Assembly: GCF_910596095.1 (NCBI RefSeq)
Contig: NC_056544.1
Location: forward strand, 11,889,155-11,953,154
Origin: Thunnus maccoyii
Lineage: Eukaryota > Chordata > Actinopteri > Scombriformes > Scombridae
Reading direction: 5' to 3'
Length of the DNA: 64,000 nt
Part shown: positions 1 through 13,782 of the stretch, piece by piece
Numbering within the stretch: the stretch's first letter is position 1
Layout: each line of letters opens with the position of its first letter
The notes under the pieces: generated by a model
The model's input: the letters and a program-made list of their open reading frames with translations, nothing else
Databases searched by the model: none
What the model was told of the DNA's origin: nothing
Position numbers and translations under genes: made by a program

Positions 1-3000
1 TGGTGCAAGCTCACACTGGCAATCATTTTAAAGTTTGATTCTAGTATCTGACAAAGATATTGAATAACCAATTGATTTGGCGGAGGCATTTAAACAAAAG
101 CAGTATAAAACTCCTATACATTTGAAGGACACCTTGACCCAATTGAATGACAACAATATCAAAACCAAATCACCCATGACTATGGCAAGAGTAAAAAGGA
201 AAGAGTTTTCATTATACAACTTAAGTGTACTCAAGAAAAGAAAGGAGGACCACACAACAGATCTATTTGATCAGTATACTGAAGGTATGCAGAATGTGTG
301 CAAGATCCGTCATAAGCAGTTTAGAAATTTGCTAATACGCTTGCAGAAATCTCAAACATGCCAAACTCATTACGACATGGATTCTTTACAAAAACAAGCC
401 ATGGCAAAACAAAAATCAAAAACATACTGAAGCTCAGGCTTCTTACAGGCGAAGGCAATTACTGGAATATCGAATCGCACTCAGATGAAAATGTGATAGA
501 GCAGGTCGCTACCAAACAGAAAATATAGAAAAAGATCCCATAGGAACTAGAGCCAAACGTGCTAGGGGGAAAGCAGCTACAAAACAACATTTTCTAGAAA
601 AAAATACAATTCAATATAGATTAATTACAGCAAAACAAAGAGCAGCACAAAGAGGGAAGAGATTTGACTATTTAAATGAAACCCAATTTGGTAGAATAAA
701 ACAGTTCAGAACAGATGTGAGAGATGGGCCGACATTTGCTTGTGTCTGCTCTAAACGAATTCAGTTTTAAAACCAAGTGAAAAGGTATAATGACATGCTA
801 AAAAATCAAATAATTGAAAAGTCACATATCCACATATATTACGCAGTGCTACTGGTGAAATTCTGGTGAAGACATGAAAGTGAAGGATGATTTTTGGATA
901 TGTCATGATGCTGCAAAAACTAATGAAAAATCAAATTCCTCCTATGAGTCATTTAAATTACCTTGGACTGGTGAATATCACAGACTATGAAGAACTCAAA
1001 CTGTCTGAATCAGAAAATGCTCTGATTGCTAGAAATATTTTCATTCAAATACCAGCTTCCCAAGTCGAGGTGGATTGTAACCAAAAAGAAAATAGTTCAC
1101 ATCCCCACATTTGAACAAGATATTGTTAATACAATAGAAATATTACTTACTTACTACCAGATACAGCTAGAATTGTAAAAGGTTCAACTCTCAAGAAAGA
1201 TGTCCACGAAAAACAATCACAATGACCAATGTATTGATGTTTTCAAAGACATGCGAGCCCTACAAATATTAAGAAATGTGGGAAATCCCTACTACCAATT
1301 CACCTTGACAAATTTCAAATACAATGTCTGGAGGAGGATCCCATTGGTTACAACTCCTTATTTAATATTGACAATATAGATAATGAAATCATTGACCAAA
1401 ATGTGTAAAAACAAACTGATGGTAGCCTTCCCAGTTGTAATGATAATGTTGAAAGTGCTAATCCTTCTGACTGTGATGATGAGGAAGCAGACAGATACAG
1501 GACCAATGACCTCATTCAAAAGAAAAGACTTGACACAAACAGACCAACAGTGTTTCTTAATGACTATCCAGAAGTAGATATAAGACACAACATAACCTAC
1601 TCAAGTGAAGACTCTGCCATCAGTTGCTCACACTCAAATGAACCCATACAAATAGCATCCAGCGAAAGTAAAATACCAACCAATATCTTGCAGGAGTGTG
1701 ATTAGGATGTCAAGTCATTCCTATGTCTTCATCCAGACGGCAAATATGGCTTACATGATAAAGAGAGATAAATTCCCATTAGTATGAAACAATATTTTCA
1801 ACAAAGACTACTAAATGTTGATAAGAGATTTACTAACACTCCCAGCTATGCCTTAGCAGTTTTTGCTTATAATCAGCTTGAAAGAAATATATCTTTCCTA
1901 AAAGGCAAAAAACGTAAACAAGTACTGGAGGCCTGAAATATACACTAAATGACCCATACAATGTGTAGGATAATAGTCCTGTTACACCTAGATATTTACA
2001 AAAGAGAGAACTAGAATTAATCTCTAGACACCCTAAGCTGTGCAGAAAAAAGGATGAATGAAAATTTCACACCTTTCCTGCAAAAACACCAATTTGAATA
2101 TCATGTTGAAAATGGTCAAGAACAATGTTAAATTGATGGCATGCCTTTGCAAGAATTCCTACAAAAAGAAGAAAATATCTATATATATCATATAAAACAT
2201 GAATTCAACAAACAAAATATTCTAACTTGTCCTCTTAATTTTGATCATCAAGTTTAGAGTTTAAACACATCGTCATGAATCATCAAAGCCCATTCTCTGT
2301 ACAATACTACAACTACAGAGTTGAGTTTTAGCTTGGTGGTGCTGCACACATGGAACATTATGGTTTAACTGGTACAAATACGTCAAGAAATTGGTGGGAG
2401 AACAAACTACACAGACAAAATAACCCTGGTCAGATAAATGAATTTGAAGAAACCCAAACTCAAACAACAAAATCACTCATAAACAATCCTAGCAATATAA
2501 AGCAATATAAAACAGTACTTCAAAAATTAAAGATGAGGAATTGGGTACAACACCAGAAACAAACAATGCCAATCAAAACCTGACATCAGCACATTCAGAA
2601 GTAGCTACACACCCAACGAGTGAAACACAAGCCAATAACCCTTCTGAGTCAGATGTGTCTATTACAAGTAGTGTTACTGTACTGCTTAAAAAAAGATACA
2701 GAGGTCATGTCACCATTCCATTTCACAAAACCAACATTTCAAAAAATCCTGTCAGAAAAAAGGACCAAACAGTAGATTCCGTTTCCCACGAATCCCCTCA
2801 GTAAAAACTCTGATAACAGTTCCAGCAAGAATTAAATATCCTAACAATGCAGAGGTGAGGGAAAAAAAGCTTACTGAGTCATGAAAATAAAGAAAACAAT
2901 CACAAGTATTTTAGAAAATAAAGATTTTATGAAAAAGGCAGTGGCAAAACACCAGGGAACTATAGATACTTATCTAAGACTTTGTGGGCAAGTTATGGTA

Positions 3001-3850
3001 AATGAAAACATCTTAAATGAAAGACAATTCATACAAGATGAAATCTTGATAACTGAACTCAATAACTTCATTGCATTAGCATACACAACAAGTTGGCAGC
3101 ATATCAGCTCTAATGGTCTCAAATAGTTCATCAATTTGAAAAAAAACAGACATAGAAGGCATTCCAATTAATCAAACAAACAAATCTTGAGGGGAACTTT
3201 CACAAGAAACTTTCCAAATATGAAGAAGCTCTCGCTTTATCATCTTGGGGATATGAGGTCATTCTACAAAGAGATATTGATGAAATAATGATAAATAATT
3301 ATAACCCAGAATGCATCAAAGCATGGAATGCAAACATGGACGTGCAAATATATTTGGATTATTGTGCATTAATCACCTACATCACAGACTTTAACATGAA
3401 GGATGAATCAGGAACAATTGAATTTATTTTAAAAAGCTTTAGAAACTGAAGAAAATGATACCCTGATATCCATTTTGGAAAACTACACAAGATGAGCTAT
3501 TGAAGTTAGTACCTTATCATATGCACAATTTGTTCAAAGATATGAACCCTGCAGCTCTGCACCAGAAAACTATGACATAATGCAAGATCTTTATAAGGAA
3601 AATACACATGACACTGAAAATATGTCTACAAATCTGCAACATATTTCAGAAAATTAAATAATTCATCAGTATCCAATCTCTACCAAAAAGAGACTTCCAA
3701 AGTACATCCCTCTATACACATCCACTCCAGGACAATATACATGGTGAAGCTTTGATCCACAAGAGACATCCGCAGATAGAAACAGATGAAAGCAGGGGGA
3801 TTTAACAGATAATTAGAATAGTTATAATTAGAATTAAAATAAGTTCTCTT
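1..3850 (+). mobile_element. Degenerate Helitron (rolling-circle transposon), 5' end outside window
   Basis: This A-rich block carries broken coding sequence, all on the plus strand, that matches the Rep protein of animal Helitrons in the correct order. The pieces are a basic, Arg/Lys-rich N-terminal tract (about 440-690), a RDGPTFACVCS segment (about 715-755), a LHPDGKYGLHDKE segment with a following KQYFQQRLLN motif (about 1725-1815), a YNYRVEF box followed by GGAAHMEH (about 2313-2360, the HUH region), and WNANMDVQIYLDYCA with FNMKDESG (about 3325-3410). Stops and frame changes interrupt every part, so it is dead. I see no SF1/PIF1 helicase motifs after about 3450, so the 3' half is missing or eroded. 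The left end lies outside the window and the right end is approximate. The family comes from remembered Helitron protein motifs; a translated search would confirm it. Confidence 0.8.
430..3449 (+). pseudogene. Helitron Rep coding remnant, multiple stops and frameshifts
   Basis: Decayed Rep reading frame of the element at 1-3850. The longest clean piece without a start codon is 3216-3446, opening with KYEEALALSSWGYEV, passing through INNYNPECIKAWNANMDVQ and ending at TGA 3447-3449. In the family this stretch lies downstream of the HUH nuclease motif. The nuclease region at about 2313-2360 has an in-frame TAG between YRVEF and LGGAAHMEH, and its His pair is spaced as HMEH instead of the usual H-x-H. 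The catalytic centre is therefore also damaged. Further ATG-initiated fragments lie at 887-1114, 2541-2804 and 2881-3126. None could make an active protein. Confidence 0.75.
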
Positions 3851-4114
3851 TCAAATCAAACATCCCAAGATATGAGTGGAAAGTATTGTTTCTTGCAACT
3901 GCATTTATACCCTTTTATGACTCAAACGTAGCTTAACCATGTCATGTGATGTGCTACGTCAGCACACTTTCACAACAAATATTACTGGGATCACTACAGA
4001 AAATTGCAGATGAACATTTAATATCCAAGAATTCATTATAGACACCATCACTGACTATCCATGTAACAAATTGGCCACAATTTCACACACTGACCATACA
4101 CGGTCCAGCCATAT

Positions 4115-4132
4115 ACTAGGTTTTCACCTAGT
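4115..4132 (+). repeat. Short perfect hairpin downstream of Helitron remnant
   Basis: ACTAGG, a six-base loop TTTTCA, then CCTAGT: a perfect 6-bp stem. Helitrons end in a short hairpin shortly before a CTRR terminus. This one is about 270 bp past the last recognisable Rep sequence and could be a relic of that end, but no clear CTRR plus A/T target context is visible, so the link is weak. Confidence 0.25.
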
Positions 4133-5729
4133 CGTTTTCATCATCTTTGCCTACTGAAAGCAATTACTGCTCCCAAATCATTCTACTGGGAATACCTATC
4201 CTTGGAGCATGTCTGTGTGTGTGTTTGTGCCTGTGAGAAACTTTTTATCTGTTTGTGTCTGTGTCCTTCTCGCAGTTTGAAAGTCAAACACTGGCTGCCC
4301 TTCCCTCCCTCAGAGTTGGTGGTGTCTGTCTTCCCACCACCTGCTGGCCTGCCTTGTGTCTCACTCAGTCTGTCGGTCTGCCTTTGTAATGTGGTAATTG
4401 GTGGCCTGTTTTATGTGTAGGTTTCTCACAGTTTGAGTGATAAGGCTCTAGTGTAATTGTGAAACTCTACTATGTTTATAGTGATAGATACCTTCAAACT
4501 CATCCAATATTGTTCACCAAACAGAATCGCTCTGGGGAGGATTTCTGAAAGCTCAATGTCAATTTCCTCCTTATCGACATTTAATTTAATAGTGCAGGAC
4601 AGCACTGTAATTCTGCAGAAACAGAAAACAAAAGACTACAACAACAATAAGGTCAACAAAGTGTGTTGGAAATTGTCCATTTATTAAATCTGACATTAAG
4701 AACAAGAACTGGACAACACAAACATTAAAACAGCTAATCATGTCATTATTTCCAGTAATGACTTTACACTGTACGTACAAATAATGTACACAGAGACGAA
4801 GAGAGAAGACTTTTTGACAGTTTTTTGTGTTGTCAGTCTTTACACAGAGGCACATACTGTTGTACATTATATTTTTAAAGCAGTGTGTTAACTCATGTTT
4901 GTCATTATTCTACCATAGTTTTCATTCATCTTGATTAATGTATTTTTAATTTATTTTTTATTTCATATTTGTGGTTAAAATTGGAATACAGACACTTTGT
5001 CCATCTCCTGGGTCATAACTTGATCAGAACAAAGAGGCATTTTAGGAGAGTGAGGTGTAAGAGAGAAGTGATTATGAGCTATTTATCTGAAAGCTCCCAC
5101 CTCCTTCACCTGATCATTAGAGTAAACAGGTTCCATTAATGTGTCTTGTTGACCAGATACTCTCAGGGAAACTGACTGATATTGTTCAGTGAAATGACCG
5201 TGATTGAGGTAATCACAGCTGCTTCCTTTTAATGCTTCACAACAGCTCCCATGTCCAAATAGCCCATTAACAGTTTGAAATGGAATGATGCCATTACTGG
5301 TGAAAGAAAGGGCACTCTGCAATTTGTTTTTTTTTTCTGTTTATGGAAATAATAGCAGGGGGTGTGACAATGTTTTTATTTCAGCATCTGCTCACATTAT
5401 GACTTGAAAGATGTTTCAGGTTTTACCACAGCTGCACTTGCTCTCTCTCACACCGTTTTGCATCAGTGAAATGCAGCTTGATGTTTGAAGCCTAAACAGG
5501 GGTGAATCACCATGAATAGCAAATCAGTTTTCAGACACTTAAGGCAAAGCACTCCATCTATTAACTCTGATAAGGTTAGACATTTTCATGGTCTTAGTTC
5601 AAAGGGAAGGCTATGGCTGACTTCCAAATATTATAAAGTGGTGAACTGGAAGTGTGTATGCAGGGGTCCCAAATGGGCATAATTTAGCCAAACATTTAAA
5701 CCTTGGATTCATTACAGGGCCCAACAGTT

Positions 5730-5990
5730 GAAGGCTGCAATTAGTAATCGATTAATTATTATTTTACTCTATCAAATGTTAAATAGTGGAAAAAAAGAAT
5801 TCACAATTCCTCAGGTCTTCAGTTTGCTTGTTTTGTCTGTCTGAGCCTAAAATGTTAAGATATTACATTTTCCTTGTCGTATATGACAGCAAATCATCAT
5901 ATAACCGTTTTGTTTTAATTTTGTATGTGTGTTTGTGAAGCACTTTGTAACTCTGCGCTATATAAATAAAGCTTTACTTACTAGATATGT
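5730..5990. repeat. Teleost dispersed repeat ending in GCGCTATATAAATAAAG
   Basis: Begins with a TGCAATTAGTAATCGATTAATTA stretch typical of a common fish repeat and ends with AGCACTTTGTAACTCTGCGC followed by TATATAAATAAAG, a tail seen on many teleost retroposed repeats. Related material occurs at 22170-22615 and 61905-62115. The family name is not known to me, and the two ends may belong to two adjacent repeats. Confidence 0.5.
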
Positions 5991-6707
5991 TGCTATCAGC
6001 ATACATATTAGCTAATAAGTAACTATAACATGACAGAAATGCCACAAATATGCTTGAAGTAATTTAGAAACAGTCTTACCATTAAAAAAAGTTTGTCCAC
6101 CAGAGAGTTTATTATTAATTGTAAAATGTTGGTCACAATCATCTAATAACCTAATCTAAGGGATCCTAATCAAAAAGTGTTTATTTACATAATGTGTGCA
6201 TGTTAAAAAACAAACAAACATATCAGAGGATAAATCATTAACAGATTTTTTTTAAATCTGGAAAAGTCCTATTTACCAGAACTGGGAGACAGTAAAACTG
6301 TAGGAAATTCTCTCTGTGGAAAATAAGATGCTATAAATAACATAGAAGACAACCTAGTTAAAGAAATAAATAACATTTTAACAAGTTACATATAATGTGG
6401 GCTATAACTAGGCCACTTAATTATTTTCAAAGGGAAATTTGAAGGAAAACACTGACTGCAACAGTCGTGTTCATGAGGTTCAATTTGTCATACCTTGCTC
6501 TCACCTTGAGTGCAGTCGTTTGATGTTAAGAATGTGAGCGTAGGTGTAGGTGTTGATGACAGCGTAGGGCTGGTGAGAAGGTGCTGATTGCTGTTGGTAT
6601 GTGTGTGTCAGCAATACAATTAACAACAGAATCAGCTGAGGGAACAACATTACCTTGAAAGAAACAGAAATTAGAGGATTTTTTGCAAAACACAGACAGG
6701 AAAAGGG

Positions 6708-6758
6708 CACACACACACACACACACACAAGCACACACACAAACACACACACACACAC
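6708..6758. repeat. (AC)n microsatellite, interrupted
   Basis: Dinucleotide AC tract with a few interruptions. It gives rise to low-complexity Thr/His or Cys/Val reading frames that are not genes. Confidence 0.95.
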
Positions 6759-9700
6759 GTCAATGATTGTGCATAATATCATAGAGAGATGCATACAGTA
6801 CACACATGCTGCTAAACAGCTGCCCAAGCACACTGTCAGGATAAAAAAAAAAAATTTAAATGACGTTCTGCACTGTTTGCCTCCAGGATTCTGCTGACAG
6901 TGCAGCACTGCAGACGGGTAATCATATCCCAGAGCACCTAAGGGCACATAGCAGCACGCTAACACGCTAATACTTTCAGTAATATGGACTGTCAACTGAG
7001 TGATTACACTAGATGATGACTTTGACAGTACCTCCCCTGTTTAGGCACACAGTTTAATAGATATTGTCAACATGAAGCGGTAATTTGCATCTCTTATTTA
7101 TCTTTAACTTATTGTCTTTGGCATCTTTAGATATCATTCATCAGTAAACAAGTGTATCCAGTTGCACAACATCTTTAAATCTCTATACATAGTCTTAACT
7201 TTGTCTTTAAGAGCAGTAAATGTAAAAAGGTTTCATGAAATCAGCATAGCTTCAGCTAATATCGCAGTACATTTATTGGCAGTAGCAATTGTCAAAGGAC
7301 AGCAAAAGAGTATTACTTCATCATATAGACATCAGTTAAGTGGACAATCCATCAAACAATTTGATGGATTGAAAAAATTATCAGTTGATAGCAGATGGAC
7401 AGAGCTGGACTTATTTTTGAGACGAGCAGGTCCATATGCTATACAATATTCATGGAATGACAGCAGTACGAGAGAATGGCACTGGTTTTAGCTCCAGCCT
7501 TGGCAGACACACCACAGAGGTGATCATTAATCATTTAAAACTCCCTACCACCACACTGTGCATTAGAGACTTGGTGTACAGGAAGTGCACATGACTTTAA
7601 ACTGTCTCTATATGTGTGTTTGTTTGCTCCAAAACACCCACCCACAACTCTATAAGCATACGCACAAATACAGAAAGTTACAAGCACTTGGGTTTTTTTC
7701 CTCATACACACATAAACAACACTGGATTTATGAACAAAACTGCTGACATTTGGACAAACAAACACTAGTGTTCATCAGTGCAACATGTGTGCTGTTTTCA
7801 GAAGAAGTGAAAGGTGGCTGACTGGGATTGTAACAGAGAGAAACATAAAAGAGATGTAAATGATCAAGGTGAGACATGACAGCAAATACCACAGAGAAAG
7901 TCACAGACATGAGAAAGGTAAAGACAGAGAATCACTAAAAATGAGTGAGAGGGAGGAGAGAGTCAAACAGATGAAGACAGAAACTGACATTTGACATTAA
8001 GACTTCTTTAATGAGTCACTGAAGTTTCGTATGACATGACAGACAGCAGAGGGGAGTAAAAATAACCAAAAACGTCAAGCAAAAACATACCACCGGTTTG
8101 TTAATATGAAGGCAACACGTCGTGTGGCCCTGCAGAACAAACAGCATTACCCACATACCAGACATTGTCAAGAGTCGAACAGAAAAAGAGAAAAGACAGA
8201 AACATAAAAAGACAGACATCCAGACGACACAGCAGACACACAACACAGGTTGATGTGACCAACTAGAAATAGTGGCAGCCTCCGCCTCGGGTGTGCCCAG
8301 CCCTGCCTACTGTGACATTACCTGCCTACCACCACATAATCATGATGAATCGCTCTGGGGCTTGCCGCCGACCGCTCACATTGCCAAACAATGAGTGGCA
8401 ATGGCAAACATCACCACACCACACAGCCTCTCTCCCTTTATCTTCTCTCTTTTTCTGTCATGGTGTTCTCATTTTTTTCATTATTTTTCTTATCTCCGCC
8501 TCTCTCTTTCTCACCAACATCTTGCTTGTCTGCTGTCCTTGCCTCCTGTACCCTCTCCACATTGTCTTTTTTTTCCCAGCCCTCCTCTTCTTGCCTGGTC
8601 TGACTCTTTTCTCTCTCTTCTGTGTTTTCTCTGATGCACCTCTGTCCTCAATCTCTTCTTTCAGATTCAAGGAGGGCAGGCACCAGAGAAAGGAAGCTGG
8701 AGGTTTGATAAATAGAAGGACAATGTATGTATGCAAAACAAGCAGTATAATTATACTTAACCTGATGATATTCAACAATTTCAGCAAGTAAATTGTGTGT
8801 TTATAGTTAGCAGGCTCTCAAAGAATTTGGAAAATGATGTCAGCCTGCTGCAATTTGAAAGTATGTCAAACCATATTCACTCAGAATATCTGATAATTAA
8901 GATGCAAGTCAACACTTCAGACTTCAGTGAACTGTAATTCTGAGGCAGGAAAGACATTTACGTGAAATTTCAGCAAATATTTTCCTCATGGCATTTGTTT
9001 TTCCTACGTCATCTCTCAGCATAAAAAAATTGGGTGGTGAGGTTGCTACAGGGGGGGAAATGTGATGTATTATAGTTATACTTCCACAATATCATAAGTT
9101 GCAAGACTGTGGAGGGCATTTTCAGAATTTAATACCAAGCCAAACCACATTACTTCAAGCAGCACTTTTGTTTGTTTGTTTTAATCTACCACAGGGATCA
9201 GGGTGTGAAAGAAAACATTGTTTATCATTACTTTTTCTCCTAAAATCAGAATCTGACAATGGGAATGAATTACATATTCAGCAATAACAAAGAGGGTAGC
9301 ATCACTGCTTTATATTTTTTCAAATCCCACCATGGCTACAAAATTGTTCTCATTTCTCAAACACAGTCGAAATAACACAGAACTAAAAGAACAGAGTCTG
9401 CTAAATGGAATGATACGAGTCAACAGAAAGCCTGTAAGAGCTGGTAAAATCCAAGATAGTGAATTTCTGTCACGACTTCCCAAGCAATTACCAGTGTTTC
9501 CCCTTCACTTTACCCCTCTAGGCTACTGTCTAAATAAAGAAATGAAGCTTGAGAGGTAAACAGTGTAGCTCTTTAATATTGTATGACGCTTCAGCCTCCT
9601 TGCTAGCGATGTGAGTAGTCTTACAGTACAGTATCAGTCATCCTAGTGGGGAGAAGAAGGGAAGAGAGACAAAAGTCGTGGGGTTAACAAGACGAGTAAG

Positions 9701-10279
9701 TTGCCCATCCTCTTCCTGATTTGTCTCATCCGCAAGCATCTGTCTGATCCTTTGTGGAGCTGCCATCTTGGAGCGCTTCACCCACAGCTGATCCCTATTA
9801 CCGGGGAGGACAGCAGCCTTATTACAATGGCTGAGGAGCTGCTAAGTGAATGTGTATGGGTGTGTATGTGTGTGTACGTTTAATTGTGTATGAGGGAAGG
9901 AGGGAGGAAGTCAGTGCAAGGCCTATAGGGGTAAAGGGCAGTTGTGGGAGAGAAGGTAGAGAGGAGAGAAACGCAGAGACACCACAGACTCGTGTACAAT
10001 AGAGGCAAACAGCCATTACTGTAGGTATCTGCTAACAGGAACACTTTCCCCTCTGATGACAACTCAGGACCATTTTCTGGCCAATTACTTTAAATAAAGT
10101 ATAATGGGTGAGCGGTCACAGAGGGAGACAGGAGAGGAGGGGAGGAGAGAGGATTGATGATGTGTTTTAATGCTAATACATCCCAAACCAATACATCAGC
10201 GGTGTGATCAGCGCTCTCTTATTCACTTCCACACACTTTGATTCCAGTTATTTCATCTGTGACCCTCTCCACCCCTCTC

Positions 10280-10319
<40 letters not shown>

Positions 10320-10329
10320 TCTCTCTCTC
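10280..10329. repeat. (CT)n microsatellite
   Basis: About 50 bp of CT repeats with one CA interruption. Confidence 0.95.
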
Positions 10330-11994
10330 AACACAACGGCCTCTGGGAAATACCTTTTAATGGCTCCTCTAAATTTGCTTCACAAAACACTCTTCTTTTT
10401 CTACACACACTTCTCTCACTAAATATCTATCTCCTGTGACATATAATAAAGTGTAATCATGGGTTCAAAACAGCAACAATGCCAGGTTTAAATGTCAATC
10501 ATAATTGATATTCAGCACAATGTAACAGTGTAACATAAATACTACATTTATCATCGAGCTCAATGAGCTCCAATTCACCACATTGCTTTATAAAATGTAC
10601 AACATATTTCAGTAACATAGTCGATGTTGCCAGTGGATGACATAAATGGTAAAATGAAAGTTGTAAAGTTTTTATTGCCTGTAGAGTTGAATTTACTCAT
10701 CCAATAATCTGGGAGAGAAAAGCACACTTCTGACTATATTGTTCTGTTGAAAAGTATATTATTTAGTCTCAGTAGGATATAAAGAATAGGTTGCCATAGC
10801 AAGGATACTATTCTGTTGATAGTTTCAATTATTCCCTGTTCTTGTTTTTAACTATCCAAAGCCATTTTTGCACACCACCCTGATGAGTTAGTATGGTGGC
10901 ACTGTCATTTCAACTCAATACAATAAAGTTATTGTCTGCTTGTGAAGAAAATTGACTATAATTACAGAGGAAAGGTGCCAGAGATACGGGGGTGAGCAAT
11001 TCAGACAAAAAGCCTTGGCATTTTAATAATAATTTAACAGTTCAGTCGTGGGTTAATTGTGACAGGTAGACTGAAGAGCACATTCTTACTTTAGATATGT
11101 CTTCTTGCCAGGCTTTTTGTTTAGAAGACAGTCATTTCTTTTATCTGACTGCCTTTGTCTCTCAAACACAATACAGAAAAGTACACAGAGAAGGAGTCAT
11201 TTTACTGTCTTGCAAAAAGATAATACAAATGTATTTGTCTGTTGCCTCCGTCTAATCAGACAGAACTGACTGCTTAAGAGAGACAGACAGCGATACCAAG
11301 AAAACTCAAGCTCTTTATTTACTCTTTCGTTTAACAAAGCCATTCAGACACTAATGCATAAAAAATTATGGTAATTATTTTGCTTCACTACTTTCGCCCT
11401 CAACAGAAAGGCAACAAATGTGCAAGAAATGAACATCCACACAAACAAATAATGCAGAAGCATTAAGAGAGTCTGTGACAGCCAGCTATCATCCAACACA
11501 GAACACTAACACCTTATACAGGCAATAACAAGTCCTCAGAAAAAGAAAGAATCACAGTTGAGCCACGTGAAGCAACATCAAACTAGAAACACTTCCTCGC
11601 GGTTGTGTGCCTCTGCCAACCAGTCAAGTAGCAGTTTTCATCCATGTCTGTCCAGACTTATAATATTTGTAGTGAAGACTTTGAAGGAATTTAACAAAAA
11701 GGTATTCAGTGTATTTTCCTTGTATGTGTTCACATGCTTGGTCAATAAAGCTGATTCTGACAGAACACAAAATTTTAGCCATAAGAGTAGACGATGCTTC
11801 AGATATGGATGTTGCTGCAAAGAAGCATCAAATACTAATATGTGGATGCTTCACACACATCTTCATCCCGGCAGCACAGAAGATCTAAACAGTCACCACA
11901 GTTTCAAGGTGAAGACCCAAGATTAGTGTCACCAAGTCAGTATCTGACCAAATGTGAAATATGGACACAATCTCCTCTTCTGTGACTTATGGCG

Positions 11995-12345
11995 TTGAAT
12001 AATGGCCAGAAAAGTGTTTTTGCAGAACATAATGATGTCACAGTGGAGTTAATCTTTAACCTTTTGGATATAAAATGTCATAATTTTATCTTATTAGACA
12101 TTTATGTGAAATTTTGTCATAATTAGCATATCAATTCTCGGGTTATGGCCAAAAACGTGTTTTGTTAGGTCACAGTGACCTTGACCTTTGACCACCAAAT
12201 TCTAATCAGTTCATCCTTGAGTCCAAGTGGGTGCTTGTGCCAGATGTAATGAAATTCCCTCCAGGCGTTCCTGAGATAGGTTCACAGGAATGGATGGACA
12301 GAAGCCACGACTGTTGCTGGCATAGAGGCATAAAAACATGATTGT
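11995..12345. repeat. Teleost dispersed repeat (GTGACCTTGACCTTTGACC type)
   Basis: Contains the run GTGACCTTGACCTTTGACC, then CAGTTCATCCTTGAGTCC and a TTCCCTCCAGGCGTTCCTGAG segment. I recognise this combination as a very common interspersed repeat of teleost genomes. The class is uncertain and it has no coding capacity. Confidence 0.6.
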
Positions 12346-12987
12346 CAGTGTAAGGACCCCACATTTTGTCATTAACAAAGCTTCAGTTAAGCAAATATTC
12401 ATACAGTACCACCTCACCACAAGCACACACTTACTGCATATCCTTACTATATAAAGTATGAACTACGTGGTGTCAACTGGAAATAACACCCTTCTCAATC
12501 TCTCCTCATCACCTTGTAGAGGGAAATACCACCTTAGACAAAGACATCATTGTCAAAACTGGTGTAAATGAGCGCAAGCTTGTGTGTGATTTTGTACACT
12601 AAAATACACAAAGACCCAGTGGATTTCTTGCTGATTAAAGGGATGCTTTATTTTGCATCCACTATGACAAATGTCAATCGATTATCAATAATGAGCTTAA
12701 AAAAACCTGGGTAAGCACCATGATCAGTGCAAAAACAATGCTGAACCTGCAGAAAGATTAATAGGATTTTTTGCTGACAGAGAACAGAGTTGTAATAGCA
12801 AAAGCTGTGGACCATGAATAAAATAAACAGAAAATGTCATTACACCAGAATAAGTAAAAATTAAAACTCATCTGTTGTGACATGGACTTGATGGGAAATT
12901 TTGCTATGCTGACACAAGAGTGGTGGGTGGTAAAATTTTGCTCATTCCTTAGGGACAAAGACAGAAAAACAGAGAGAGGAAAAAGTA

Positions 12988-12990
<3 letters not shown>

Positions 12991-13021
<31 letters not shown>
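12991..13021. repeat. (TG)n microsatellite
   Basis: Fifteen TG units in the presumed clstn2 intron. Confidence 0.95.
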
Positions 13022-13023
<2 letters not shown>

Positions 13024-13750
13024 CAGGGATTCCTCATGTTGTGTGGACATAAGTCTGTTTACACAGTCATGTTGTGGGGACTCACCTCCCTTATGGGGAC
13101 AAAAACCAGTCCCCCTAACATAAATCATTAATTTTAGGGTGAAGACTTGGTTTAAAGTCAAGATTAGTTCATGATAAGGATAAGTTTAACAGCTTGGTGG
13201 AGCACCAACAGCAAAATAAACTCTGCAGTTAGGTTTTAGTTGAGAGGCCAGATGAACATATAGGAAAAGTATAGAGAAGGAGGAGCAAATGACTTAGAGG
13301 ACAACAACAGACAATACATCAAAAATACTGCAAATGGAAAAAACAAGGCGAAGCAGGGAAGTAAATTACAAATCCGAAATTGAGGCTCCGTACTCTCCTG
13401 ACACGTCCAAATTTATGGATCAGGGGAAACATGCAGTAGATGACTCACAATCACACAATGTATTTATGTTTCAGGGGAAAACAGTGTAAATAGACTCATA
13501 AGACCTATGCCTGCAGTTCATCTTCCACGTAGACAAACATACACAACAACACACACGCATGGACTAAATTATACTTTAAAGTATAAAAAAGGGGATAACA
13601 CAAATGAGGTCATTAAGTCCCTGGAGAACATCTCCTGTTACCGTAATCGTTGACTCGGAAAAGTCAATATTTGTGCAGGTTGTGAAACATAGCAGAGTTG
13701 TATATGGGGAGGACACTAGCTTAAGGACTGACAGACACTATATTCAATTT

Positions 13751-13782
13751 GTGGATTTACTGTATATATACAGTAAATCCAC
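13751..13782. repeat. Perfect 32-bp palindrome
   Basis: GTGGATTTACTGTATA followed at once by its exact reverse complement, with no spacer. ACTGTATATCTT units follow at once (about 13783-13808). It could be a relic of a small inverted-repeat element or a replication-slippage product. Confidence 0.9.

Noticed and set aside
6501-6995. 164-codon minus-strand reading frame
   Set aside because: Its core is the AC microsatellite read as Cys/Val repeats; no family signature.
7162-7491. 109-codon plus-strand frame with MHNIFKSLYIV start
   Set aside because: No recognisable motif, no splice or promoter context, and it lies within a presumed intron.
8291-8791. 166-codon plus-strand reading frame
   Set aside because: Built on a CT-rich low-complexity tract, hydrophobic by composition, with no domain and an overlapping opposite-strand frame.
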